Below, piece by piece: positions 11,885 through 23,470 of a stretch of DNA of 64,000 nucleotides. The stretch comes from Euptelea pleiosperma (taxonomy: Eukaryota > Streptophyta > Magnoliopsida > Ranunculales > Eupteleaceae). The stretch covers positions 38,702,225 through 38,766,224 of the forward strand of contig CM068545.1 of the NCBI GenBank assembly GCA_035048495.1. Reading direction: 5' to 3'. How positions within the stretch are numbered: position 1 is the first letter of the stretch; each line of letters begins with the position of its first letter. The position numbers were made by a program, and so were the translations under genes. The notes beneath the pieces were generated by a model. That model had not been told where the DNA came from. It was given only the letters and a program-made list of their open reading frames with translations, and made no database searches.

Positions 11885-14800
11885 CCTAGCACCGTATGGA
11901 CTTAATAGGTTACCCTAGATGAAAGTAGGGTTTTTCCGCGTCGTTGGTTACGGAAACCCTAACTTCAACAAGATTTGTAATTTTATCCGATTTTATCCTG
12001 ATTATCCTGCAAAATTGACAGATTTGTATAGGGATTTGTGTCGGATGTCGATCCGCACTCGGGGTTAGTTGGCGCGACTCATGAACATGAAATAACGGAT
12101 TTATCTCAGAAATTGTGGTGGGGTGAGAATGGTGAAGCGATTTAAAACATGCTTAGTGATTTTTAGAGAGAGAAATTTCCACAAACAACCAAAAACCCAA
12201 AAGTAAACTAACAAATGTAAAAATAACAATTTTATTCATCCTCAATGAGTTCTTACAATTCAAATTAAATTCAAAAACAATCTAGAAAGCCATAAACAAA
12301 TTTAATCTAGAGAGAAAAAGATAGGTGCTAGAGAGAGAAACGAAATAGACTTAGAGAAAGAAAAAGAGATTAGGATCTAGAGAGATTAACTAGAGAGAGA
12401 AAAAGAAATTAAGAGATCTAGAGAGTGAAAACTGAGTTTTAGAGAGAGAGACTAGAGAGAGAAAGAGCTTAAGAGCGATATTCTTACCCTTGAAACATAC
12501 CCGGAATGCTCGGTCGAGATCGATCATGATGGATTAGCCCAAGATGGTTGGAACGGCCTAAAGTTGTGATTGTGATGGTGAGTGGGCAGCAGCCACCATG
12601 GAGGGTATGATGCCCTCCTTTGTTTTTTTTTTTTTTTTTTCTTGGTGAAAACGGAGAGAGAAGAAGAGAGAGGCAGCTGTTCAAGAGGGGATTGGTTATG
12701 CCATTACCAACACCAGCAACGTGGCTGGAGGGGGATGAAGACGCGATGGAGGAGGGGGCGATCATGCAACAGGCGGTGTTGGTTTGTGGGGGCGGACTGT
12801 GGTTGGTGTTGCAATTTTGCAACACCAAAAACCGTGAAGAGTAGCAGTTCGGTGGCTGTTGTAGCGGCTTGGAGCGAGGAAGGAGAATGGGGGTCCGATC
12901 TGATGAAGGAATGGGCGAACCTGTCGGTGGTGCTCATGCAAGGGGAAGACAGTAGTAGCAAGGAGAGACGAAGGAGGCGGATCCAGCGGTGAAGTATGCT
13001 GCAAAATCCCCCTCTTTTCTTCTCCTCTCCTTCCCCGAATCTTCGGCCCACCGTTTCCCTTTCTTCTTCTCCTTCTTTTTCTTCATTTCGTTCTTCATCT
13101 TCGTCATCTTCTTCACGTTTTCACCGGAGTTGCAGGCTGCAACTCCGGCCGACAACTCTCCCACGATCTCTTCTCTCCCCATCTCTTCTCTCCCTTCTAT
13201 CCCTCTCTAGCACATCCTCTTCTTGGGGACGTGTTCTCTGTTGCAGGTGGTGGCAATCTCATCTCCAACACCCCCCCCCCGAAACGTTGCTGCACCAACG
13301 GTACCGCCTGCAACCGCGTCGTTGCTTACGAAAACCCTAGAATCAACAAGATTTGTAATTGATCCGAGACATTTAACCTGTAAAATGAGCAATTTTGCAC
13401 AGTGGCTTGTGTCGGATGTCGATCCGCACTCGGGATTAGTCGGGTTAGCGCAATAATGAACATAAAATGATGGGAAATTTGCAAAGAATGGAACACACTT
13501 TTATTCAAATCAACTTCATTCAATCGAACATGTCTCTTACAATCAAGTAGAAATAACTAAATTATAAAGCATAAAAAAAATTAAATAAATAAATTAGAGA
13601 GAGAAAGAAAAAACTAGAGAGAGTCTAGAAAGAGAAAGTGATGAGATAAAGAGAAAGCGAAGGACCTAATTCTAGAGAGAGAGAAACTTAAAGAGGAGAA
13701 AGGACTAGGGAGAGAGAATGGTTTTACCTTAACATTCTTGCCCAAAATGTTGTGGTCCGACCATGAATATGAGTGGATGAAGTGGGTCGAGGTTGAGATG
13801 GATTCAACATGCCCAAACCGTGAAGTTGTTGGAGGCGCTGCTAGAGGGAAGGTTGCTGATCCAGTAACTCAGGCGGTGAAGTGGATATTGGCAGTAGCTA
13901 GTGGCGGCTTCAATGGAGGTCGTCGGAGTGTCCAAGGAGAGGAGCGCCGGAGTAGATGGACCTCAGTAGAGAAGATCACCTACTTGGGAAGTGGAGGGAT
14001 GGAGGAGATCCAACGGCCTGGTGGTGGTTGCTGGAGTTGAGAACGGGTTTAAGATGGATGAGAGAGGAGCAAAGCATTGCCGATGTGTCCTTTAATCAAA
14101 TAATGATGGCCGGTGTTGTAGGTCACACAATAGCACCAGTGAAGGGTAATGTTGGGTAGGAGAGAAGATGGCTGGTGCGTACAAGGATGTTGCATGGAGC
14201 ACACATGGGCAGCAGGTAGGAGAGGAGATGATGATCTCCTTGGTGATAGCGCTGGAGGACTACTCAAGAAACTTACCGGAGTTGCAGGTTTCCGACGAGC
14301 AAGGATGGTGGTGCTGCACGCTGATACTCATGTGAAACCGTAGATGACATGGTGGACTGCAACTATGATGCAGTGGATGGACGATGGTGGTGTTACAGCA
14401 AGGATGCAGGCTGAAACGCCTGAAATGGCTGGCTGGAGTTGGTCTGCAACTCCGGCGTAAAGGTGAGAAGAAAAAGAAGAAGAACGTGCGGTAGCTGATT
14501 GGGAGCGGCAGCAGGTTGCTGCTACACTGAGATTGGAGGAGAGGGTGGAGGCGGTTGTGGAACAGATGGAGATCTGAACCATGGAGGTGCAAGAGGTGGC
14601 TGCCGACCGGAGTTGCAGGCGTTAACGGTGGTGAGAAGAAGAACCAGTCCGGCAGGTGAAGGATGACGGTGGTGGAAGTGAACGGTGCAGGCGGTGCTAG
14701 TGGTGCTGCTCGCCTTTGCAGACGCAGGAAGAAGAAGAAAAAGAAGAAGAAGAAGGAGAAGAAGAAGCGGCCGGAGTTCTGCAACTCCGGCGAGATCAAG

Positions 14801-14990
14801 AAGAAGAAGAAGAAAAAGAAGAAGAAATGGAAGAAAAGGTCGGGAGAGGTTTTTGGAGAAGGAGAGGTGGAGATGGGGGAGAGATTAGAAGAGAAGGGAG
14901 GGGGATTAGGGTTCGAACGAACCCCTATCCTTCTCCTTTTAAAGCTTCCCTATTTCCTTTAATGGAAATAGGGGATTTTTGAAAATAAAA
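11885..14990. repeat. Two diverged tandem units with GA tracts and GC-rich cores
   Basis: About 11930-12125 and about 13315-13470 share the words AACAAGATTTGTAATT, GTCGGATGTCGATCCGCACT and 'atgaacat.aaat'. Each is followed by a GAGAGA-rich tract (about 12290-12475; 13590-13720) and then a GC-richer block. The core motif CCGGAGTTGCAG or its complement recurs near 13125, 13138, 14276, 14447, 14609, 14773 and 14780. It makes an inverted pair at 13125-13149. Polypyrimidine (13050-13115) and GAA-repeat (14715-14830) tracts produce long spurious open frames. The unit length is about 1.4-1.5 kb. Confidence 0.6.
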
Positions 14991-16263
14991 AAAATAAGAA
15001 AAATAAATTTTTTTTTTTAAGTAAAAACCTACTTTTCTATGGGGAATCTCCCCAATTAGTGGACCCCCCATTTAATTAAAATTATTTTGAAATTCGCGGG
15101 GTCCACTAACTGGTCGGACAGCGGGTCGATGAAGATGGGCCCGGCTATTGGCCCTCATGGATTGATGATGTCCATCGTCTCACAAGATGATGTGACAGAC
15201 AGTCTGATGGCGATCGGATGGATGGTGACTTGATTGGGACCCAGATTAGTAGATCGATGGATTTAGAGAGATCCAACGGTCCGATTGAAGATCCAACGGT
15301 CAGAAAGCTAAGGGAGATGAGATAAAGCTGATGGGCAGGAGTTCTGGGGTTAGGTCAGTAGATTCGAGTACCGAGAGATGAAGAGAGAGAGAGAATAAGG
15401 AGAGATGAGAGAGAAAGTATCAGAAAATAGAGATAAAAGCACTGGCGGAGGGTCTGGAACCCTGGTCTTCACTGTGACCATCCTCACGCTTCTCCAGTAG
15501 AGTCGACTATCATTCTTTGCTGACTCATGTGGCTTTAAACGCTTTGGTCCGTCTCTTGGTCATTGGCTCTCCTACTCTCTTCGTTCTTTGGGCCGGCTTT
15601 TTGGTCCTCTTATTCAGCCCATATTTGGCCCATATCTTCTAGTCATAGCATGTGGGCTTGTTAAGCTTTGATAATGGGCTTTCATGATCGATTTGGGCCC
15701 ACAAGTCTCGAGAATCGTCCCATCGGGGTTTCCTGCCACAGAAGAAGCGCGTAATGAGACTTTATCAGAACGGCTTAATATTTAGACTTCCGAAAATGTG
15801 TTTAATGCATGCAAATATACCATTTCGTCCAGAAAAGTGTGTTCTACGCAACAGAAGAGACTCTTACGTAGAAAAGTAGGTAAATAGAGTATTTTACGTA
15901 GGAGAATGTAATAACGCTAAAAGGATAATTGCTTAAAATAAGCACTTTTGAGCGAATATCACTAGACTTGACTTAAGAGAATTAAATCTATTTAATTAAT
16001 TGATAACAACCTCGTGTATATTGTTACCTAGTTGATTAATGAACTTAACCTAACTCTGATAATTGGACGGTCGTTTAGGATTATTCTAAGTTATTTCCAC
16101 TCTTAGACTTTTTCAAATTTAATAGTTTTCGAATGAACCTTAGTTGTCTAATTTACCAAATTAGACCATTAGGGGGACATTTATGGATCACCTCTGAGTT
16201 CAGATACGGGTCGATCCATGAATTTTTGGGTCATATATTAGTATCCAAAACTAGGGCGTGATA

Positions 16264-19200
16264 GCGTCTTGGTAGCAAGCACTTGTAACTAGTAAGCATG
16301 CTAGGGAAACAAACATATATGTAGTTATCATTTATTTATAATAGTACATGCTAATAGTTCTTTTCCTCCAATTTTTATCTATTCCACCTTTATGCTCCAT
16401 TGAAGCTTTGAACAATATGTGAGAAAAATTGACAATACTTTTATACTCGTCTATAGTTTCTGTCAAGTATGATTCCTTGACTATTACTTAGAGATTGAAA
16501 CTTAGGCATAATTACCAATGTAGAATTTCTATAAGCATCTCGAAAATGAGAAAACTCCTCCAACATGAAAATTAAAAAAGAAAAAGGAGAATAAAACTTG
16601 GATTACGCATATTGTAAATCTGAAGTACGACTTCTAGTTGATTGATGTGGAGTGAAAGGTACCAACAATGAAGTATGTACACCACCCTCTACAAGATTGT
16701 TGATGAATGCAACAATTGCCACTTGTGAAAATGTCGAACTACATGATGAGTTTTCATGAATAGAATGTTTCAGGCAAAGTGTTTTTGTCCCCCTTGGATG
16801 GAATGTTTCTGCAGCATGAATTTGCAGAAAAAACCATTTGGGTCACATGTTTAAATAGTTCAGTCTCTTGTACTTGTTTCAATAACTCTTCTTGGAACCC
16901 AAAAGATTGGTATTTCAAGATTCGTAATAGTGTGAGAAACTACAAAATGGGATTTTGGGCTCATTAAAAGCAAAACAGGAAAATAAAAGGTATGAAAGAC
17001 CTTGACAGTAAGCCTTCCTTTCCCCTCTGCGCTTAAACATGAACTCCCATCTTCTTGTCTCCGAACTTTTGCAACCAACTTGATGAACTTTCCAAAATTG
17101 GTGGCGAGGGATGTAAATACAACAAAGAGAACTTTCTGAACATCTTTTACGTCATCAGACTTCAAGAGGACAGGCACATCATTGATTAAGTACTTTGTCG
17201 TACCAATCCAAATCTCATGCTTACAACTGCGCACAAAGATCCAAAGTTAAGTCCAGTTGTTTAGTTACAATCACCAAATGCCATTCACAATTTCAGAAAA
17301 CTTCAAGCATGCAACCATCCACTAAAGAAAAGATCCTCCTAGTCACAATTCTATATTATCTTTTAAAGATCTAGGATGTGTTTGTATGGATGCTTGTAGA
17401 CATGTTCAAGTGCTTCCAAAAGAAGGTGCATTAAGGGGGGTGAGTAATTAGTATGTTCGTCCAAATGCACAATATGAGAAATAAGAAGGCAAGGGTGCTG
17501 TAAATATTCACATATAAAAGATTTGAGCCCTCATAAATAATAATAGAAAAATATGAGGAAATCAAGCAAGTGGAGCATATTTAGAGCTGACACCACGATA
17601 AAAACCATGAAAGCCAAGGAATTGGTCCACGAACGAAACGAATATTTTAGTTAAAAAATAAATGTAGGAATAAATTTAATTTAAACAAAAACTTAAGCAA
17701 AACACACACGATCATGTGTGCATGCACACCACACTCATTGTGCATATACATAAACATACGCATCTGTGCACACACACACATAGATGAAGTAAGATGAAAG
17801 AGTCCAGCCAACCAAAATCATACCACAGTATGAGGCAGAGATGGTGCTTTGTGAAGCCTTGAGGATGAGCATCAACCTGAAAAATGATCCCACCTAAACA
17901 AGTAAATGGAGCAACATTTGAAGGGATCAACATTAAACAATTACACTCAGATCAGGAAAAGAAACCTCATAAAAATTACCTTGATTGATCTCAGAAACTG
18001 AAATCGCCCAAACCCACTACAAATCATTTTTTTAACTTGAAAATTCCCAAAAATAGAAACATAGTTCAAAAAGTTGAAAAAAAGTTTATCATTTTCACTA
18101 GCATTCCAATCCAAAAAGACAAAATTATAATAAAATGTACAATATTATTCACCCACTAGATCTCATAAAAGTGAAGAGTGAGATGTGATTGCCGGCCTTT
18201 CCTAACATCCACTTAGTAATAATAAAAGAGTTTCTTGTATAACATAGAACTAACCTGAACTTGAGAAAGAACGAGTTCAAGTTCTGTCGACTTCTAAAAG
18301 CTTTCATTTTAAAGGAATCTGATCCAAAACCATTCTCGCCTAGACCAAATTGGGAGGAAGAATTGTCAAAGAAGAGTAAACTAACAAGGAAAGGAAAGGA
18401 TAAAAAGGTTTGATCATGAGGAGAGTGCGTTCTATCCACATCTTCCTTCTTTGTTCTATCTTTCATCTAAGAATCCCAAGAGTATTGGCTGCTCTAGATG
18501 GTCCGTCCGTCGGATATACCACGATAAAGTGGTTGCGACATTCTCCAACCTATGAAACTACATAAACAAAATTAAAGGGGCAAAGAACCAATACAAAGAA
18601 AATAAACCCACGAAAATTTCTTGAATCTCGAGAGAGAAAACAAGGGAAAGAAGAAAAGGGTATCTCAGGATAAGACCTGTGAGCAATTTTTTCAAACTAG
18701 ATCCAAAAAACCCAATACAAAAAAATCATATTTTGATTGAAAACAACATTCTTACCTCGTAATTTAAGCATCTTTATCAGTCAAGTGTTTATCAAATACA
18801 AGTAGAGACGATATAGAAGATACAAAAAAAGAACCCAGATTCATTAACAACAATAACTAAGAAAACAGATAAAGAGAACAACCCATTTAATTGCTCTCAG
18901 TAGCACTCTCTCCCAATTCATCTCAAAGAAGTTCAGTTTAGTTAAAAAGTAGTTAAGTTCAGCTAAGCCAGGTAAGTACACCTAGGACTGGAAGGAAAAG
19001 TAAATAAAACCCAATACTACAAATGATCAAACATCTTAGATCAATCGACTAAAAAATGAAAAAAAGGCGCGCAATCTGACCATAAAAGCATTAAAAAATA
19101 GTAGCAAAGACAGATAGAGAGAGAAACCTTAGTGGGTTTGCTCAACCAACTGACAAATAGATAAAATAGAACCGCATTTAGACTTCAAATCCATCAAGAA

Positions 19201-19474
19201 AGTACAAGAAACCTACCTTGCTGAAGGCGAAAGGAGAAACCCCCCCAATTTCAGTGTCTTAAGCTGTAGATTTTCTGAACTCTTTTACGCCATCATCAAC
19301 TCACTTCATTGTCTTCTTCACTTGAATTACTTGATTTCTTCTGAACTTTTTATCACACTCTGCACAAAGAACACAACTATCATTTCTTGAGATCTTTACA
19401 AGCTATACTTTCAAGAGTTGTAAAAAACCTAACTTTCTTTCAAGGATTACAAGCAAGAGAACCAAGTTAAATAG
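16264..19474. other. Low-copy stretch, possible minus-strand gene remnants
   Basis: No repeat family from the rest of the window was recognised here. It has a (CA)n tract at about 17755-17780 and purine- and pyrimidine-rich patches. One candidate minus-strand exon is listed separately. Weaker possibilities on the minus strand are 17893-17834 (after TTTTTCAG) and 18557-18477 (after TTTCATAG); neither gives a product I recognise. Confidence 0.3.
16999..17229 (-). CDS. Candidate exon of an unidentified protein
   Basis: An open frame on the minus strand reads CKHEIWIGTTKYLINDVPV and continues with DVQKVLFVVFTSLATNFGK, IKLVAKVRRQED and EGKGRLTVK. It is preceded by a plausible acceptor (TTTGTGCGCAG at about 17240-17230) and followed by a possible donor (AAG/GTCTTT near 16998). 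The composition is protein-like, with alternating hydrophobic and charged residues and few low-complexity runs. I do not recognise the family. It could be one internal exon of a gene whose other exons lie to the right, a pseudogene fragment or chance. Confidence 0.28.
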
Positions 19475-20489
19475 TGTAAAGAAATAATTTCATATTCTAG
19501 TTTGGCAAAGATTTTATATGACACAAAATATTATTGTAACCATTCCTACGAGCACTAGTGTAGCGTTGAAGATGTCGTGGTACGCATACTTCGTCGTCTA
19601 CGTGAAGACTAAAAGACAGAGACAACGAAAATCAGACGGTTGACGACAGGAGTCATCTGAGTAACTGACAATTTATCCGTTAAAGATCGCGTGCGCTCGC
19701 CTAGGAAGGTAAGTGACTTAGTGGCCATAGGAATTGGTTTTAAATGAATAAATATAATGGTCAAACTTAGTCAGTGGATAGACCAGAGTCTAGTTAAGAT
19801 TTTGATTATAGGGGTTTGTCCAATCAATTGAATCTCCCTGATCAATCGATTGGACCCTACGGAACAGAAACTATTTCAAAGTTCAATCGATTGGACTTTC
19901 CTGATCAATCGATTGGACTCTACGGATAAAACTCATTCTCAGTCCGATCAATTGGACCCTTTGTACAATCGATTGGATTTATGAAAGACAAATCCATCCG
20001 TACTAGCCCAATCGATTAGACTGTGTGCGAATAGGTCTTTTCAGATCTGAAATTCAAGGTTCCACATTCCACACCTCTCTTATGACCTAGGGCTATAAAA
20101 CTCTATAAATATAACATTTCTTTGGACTTACAGATTATACATTAAAACTTAGAAGAGAGAGTTTTATTTCCAGTTAGTGATACTTTCCGTCTGGACATGG
20201 TCATGTGGTATTCCTTGGCTAAGGTTTTCACGTAAAAACTCTTTGTCCTGTAGATATTTGATTGTTGTTCAACTAATTGTATTGATTAAATCAAAAGACG
20301 AAAAGACATACCACGGATGTATATTGATTTGAGTTGGTTGAGATAATCATTTTATCAACAACTAAGGCATGCAAGTTTATCACCTTATCTTGATTAATAA
20401 GCTTGTGATAGGTTGTATTAATTTTTGAATACCTAATCACCCACCCTTCTAGGTATTATTGAGTAAAAGAGAACGAACCGATAATTACA
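19475..20489 (+). repeat. 5' LTR (1015 bp, internally shortened)
   Basis: Begins TGTAAAGAAATAATTTC and ends ...ATAATTACA before the primer-binding site. It is colinear with the 3' LTR, including the CAATCGATTGG cluster at 19815-20010, but lacks about 440 bp present there (about 24150-24610). Confidence 0.8.
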
Positions 20490-20490
20490 A

Positions 20491-20502
20491 TTGGTATCAG
20501 AG
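20491..20502 (+). other. Primer-binding site
   Basis: TTGGTATCAGAGTAACGG starts at 20491, a good match to the Met-tRNA type site of plant Copia elements and directly next to the LTR. Confidence 0.8.
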
Positions 20503-20592
20503 TAACGGTTCACTTATTAACAATATAATCACTTGAGTGAATTCCTATGTACAGTCTGTTTTCTTTTAAAGTCTGAGTTCTTACGTATAAAA

Positions 20593-21300
20593 ATGCCGAG
20601 AGAAGGGTTCACTATGAATAGTCGTAGTGACTCAGATAGTGAAAATCAAGGTGATCTTTATACTACTTATCAAGAGTTATATAAAGAAAGCCTCAGACTG
20701 ATCAAAGCAAATAAGAAATTGACAAATAGAGTTGAATTTCTTGACTGAAAATTTTGCTTTTAAACTAGACAATAATGAATTATCTATGCTAGTTGGTCAG
20801 CTTATGGAAGAGAAGAAATCCCTTCAAGAGAGAAAGAAGTTCTTGGAATGCGAGTTCCAAACTTGTACGGATGCTAAAATGTCTTTTGAAAGTGAGCATG
20901 AAAAATATGAAACTATTTTTAGACAGCTTGAAGAAGAGAAAGTTAGCCTCAAAGACAGAGTTAAATTTCTTGAATCTGATTATCAAGAATATCTGTAGAA
21001 GCGGAAGTCACTTGAACTTGATCTAGTTCAACTGAAAAAGGACTTGCTGTATATTTCTCAAAGCACTGAGAAATTAAATGAGATTCTAAGTATGAGATAA
21101 AGATATTGAGACAAATGCGGAATTGGATATGTTGATAATGTTAATACCTCATCATCTTTAGGAACTAAATTTATAAAAGTCAAAGTTCCTTCCACACCAC
21201 AGGTTGATCAACCTAGACTTAGACCAGTTATACATTTGCCTGTATGTAATTACTATAGGGGTAGAGGTCACCTGAGCAAGATTTCTTTTAAAAGATTAGA
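20593..21300 (+). pseudogene. Sirevirus-like Gag C-terminal remnant
   Basis: From the ATG at 20593 the frame begins MPREGFTMNSRSDSDSEN. It continues in shifted frames as a charged coiled coil (YKESLRLIKANKKLTNRVE; LEEEKVSLKDRVKFLES; LDLVQLKKDLLYISQS). At 21245-21286 lies a decayed CCHC zinc knuckle with the correct spacing in which the second Cys is Tyr and the last Cys is Ser (C..Y....H....S). The order of an Asp/Ser-rich patch, long coiled coil and zinc knuckle resembles the Gag C-terminus of plant Sireviruses. At least one frameshift (about 20745) and two stop codons break it. Function was RNA packaging in the particle; this copy cannot do it. Confidence 0.6.
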
Positions 21301-23459
21301 GATACCATGGTTCCTCCCAAGAGAAAATCATATGGGAACCAAAGAGATCTACTCCATAAAATTACAGCTTTGCATCAAAAGTTGGATGCGTTGATTAGAA
21401 AGATTGCAAACCTTATGAAACTTAAGGGCACTCAGACTCAAATGGCTCAGAAAAAGAGGACAAATAAAAAGAGATCAATCATCCATCGCCGCCTAAACAA
21501 ATGGCGAACAAAAAGAACCCACCTAAAAGATATAAGACCATATGGATGAGAAAGGAAGGACTGATAAATCTAGATTTTATTTGAAATGAATTTCTTATGG
21601 AGTCTAGTAGCACTTGTCCCATTGATTGAATAAATGTTGTTCTTTACACTCCTCTCAATTTTATGATTTTATATATTTTATGAGTTGGATGTGTACTTTT
21701 TGTCTTAAGATTTTGTTTTATTCATTATTTTCTATTTATTTTAGACCTTTGCTTATTTGCATTATTTTGATTTCATATATTCAAAAATAAAAATTAAAAA
21801 TTTAAAAATTAAAAATTGTTTTTGTGTCGTGTTAGGATTTTATTTTAGAGTTGTGCATTGCATAATTGCTTTTAATATGATGGGCATTGACTCTGGAAAA
21901 TTCTAGAACTAAAATCTGACACAAGGTAAATTGAGACTAGATTATTGTAGAAAATTCTTGAAAATTTAGAAAATTAGTCTATTTTACTAATTCTCAGTTA
22001 GTGGATGTTCATAAGTTTTAACTTGTTATTCACATGCACACTGACTGACACTGGTTGGGACTAAATTTGATAGAGGTAACAAATCTAGTACTATATGGGA
22101 ATCAAGAATAAACTTCTACTTTTCATGATTTCAAATTAGTTATGTTCCTACTTTCAGTTGATTTCAAAATTACAACATAATCGACTGTTAGCCTCCTTGT
22201 GTGATAGTTCTCCAGGTAAAGATCTACCTCAAATGGATATGGTAAAATCTGTATAGCTCCGATATATATAAAAATCTGATTCTTAATGTTGCAGAGGATA
22301 TCATACTGATCGATTGTGAAAGGTACCATACCAACTAAGTGTCAAAAGATTAGAACTTGAAAAATAAAATTTTGATAAAACAAGTGAGTAAAATATTATC
22401 ATGTTTGCTATAAAAGTAATGTGAAATCACATTGGCAAATACACTTGTAAATAAATAATTAAGTTAGAACCTATTAGCTCTAATGAAGATTTCATGATTG
22501 GATACATGATACATCTAGATTTTGAGTAAGTATTTAGAATTTTACTAACATCTGTCTTGTACCATAAGAAATGAAAGTTATATTACAGTACATGCACCCA
22601 AGTAAAATAAATTTAAAATTCAATTAAAGTGAACTAGTTTAACTGACTGGCTCTAATGAATGACCTAGATTGACTACATTTGAACTTTTCAACATTAAAC
22701 TGAGTAGTTAAGTCTAAATTCCTATATTTGATATTTGTTAGTGCCTATGACATTGAAACTCATTATGCATTGTATTTAACTTGAGTTTTTGCGCACTTTA
22801 GCATTCTTTAAATTTGAGATGTTTATCCGATATGATGCAATTTGAGTTATGGGAGTTGTAAATCTTTTAAAAAATGATGTAATTATTTGAATTCATTTGA
22901 AAATGAATTTTTGATTAATTAGATTATTTATAGTTCTGATTATATAATCTATATCAATATATTAGATATCTAAATCATTGATGTATTTAGACTATGCTTC
23001 ATGCTTATCTTTCAGTCTTTATACTTGTTATATTGATGCACTTGTGTTTCATGATTATATCTAATGCATGTTATTTATTTACTTATATTTATGTACTTTT
23101 TGTTATTCTGTGACAAAAAGGAGGAGAGAAAAATTATAGAGGTAAACAAGTAGATACATGAGATAGGAGGAGAGAAATTTAGGGGGAGAAAAATTATTGC
23201 ATTATTTTTCTAATTTCTCTACCTGTGATGTGCATAATTAACTCACTGCAATTTTAATTATTTATCTATTTCTGCTTATGATATTACATGGTACATTTTG
23301 TTGGCAGAATGTGCAGGAATAAATCAAAGTTTTTTATTATCTGTTCGTTATCTTCGAGAGATTATGAGATAGTGAGTAAATTTTGTAAGTGGGTGGGAAT
23401 GTAATTCTATTTTTGTTTACCATTTATATGATTAATAGTTTTTTGTCATGGAATTACCA

Positions 23460-23470
23460 AAGGGGGAGAT
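23460..23470 (+). other. Polypurine tract
   Basis: AAGGGGGAGAT immediately precedes the 3' LTR start at 23471, the place for priming of plus-strand DNA. Confidence 0.75.

Larger units (their letters stand above)
8059..16263. mobile_element. Nested long-LTR composite
   Basis: The left end TGTAATACTCCGAAC at 8059 is preceded by GTGTC. The right end AGGGCGTGATA at 16263 is followed by GCGTC, a one-mismatch target-site duplication. The outer sequence matches the solo LTR at 26434-29607 in order: the GGGCCTTGGGCCCA zone, the 'gagatccc/agaccc' zone near 10000, the 'tgagt.a.ttggactcac' zone near 11000 followed by an acidic GATGATGAAGAT stretch, and the GGGCGTGACA end. It is interrupted by the insertion at 10145-10894 and by a larger body of about 4 kb (roughly 11.4-16.0 kb) whose edges I cannot place. 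No pol genes are seen. Confidence 0.6.

Noticed and set aside
12484..13340. Several overlapping open frames of 70-136 codons on both strands
   Set aside because: They arise from poly-T, polypyrimidine and GC-rich low-complexity sequence in a tandem repeat; products are Ser/Arg/Phe-rich and overlap on opposite strands.
14260..14982. Open frame of 179 codons (minus) and Lys/Glu/Arg-rich frames (plus)
   Set aside because: Translation of a GAA-repeat tract and its complement; no domain and no splice or start context.
18149..18466. Minus-strand open frame of 105 codons
   Set aside because: Composition is typical of AT-rich chance translation (Phe/Ser/Lys), with no splice context or recognisable motif.
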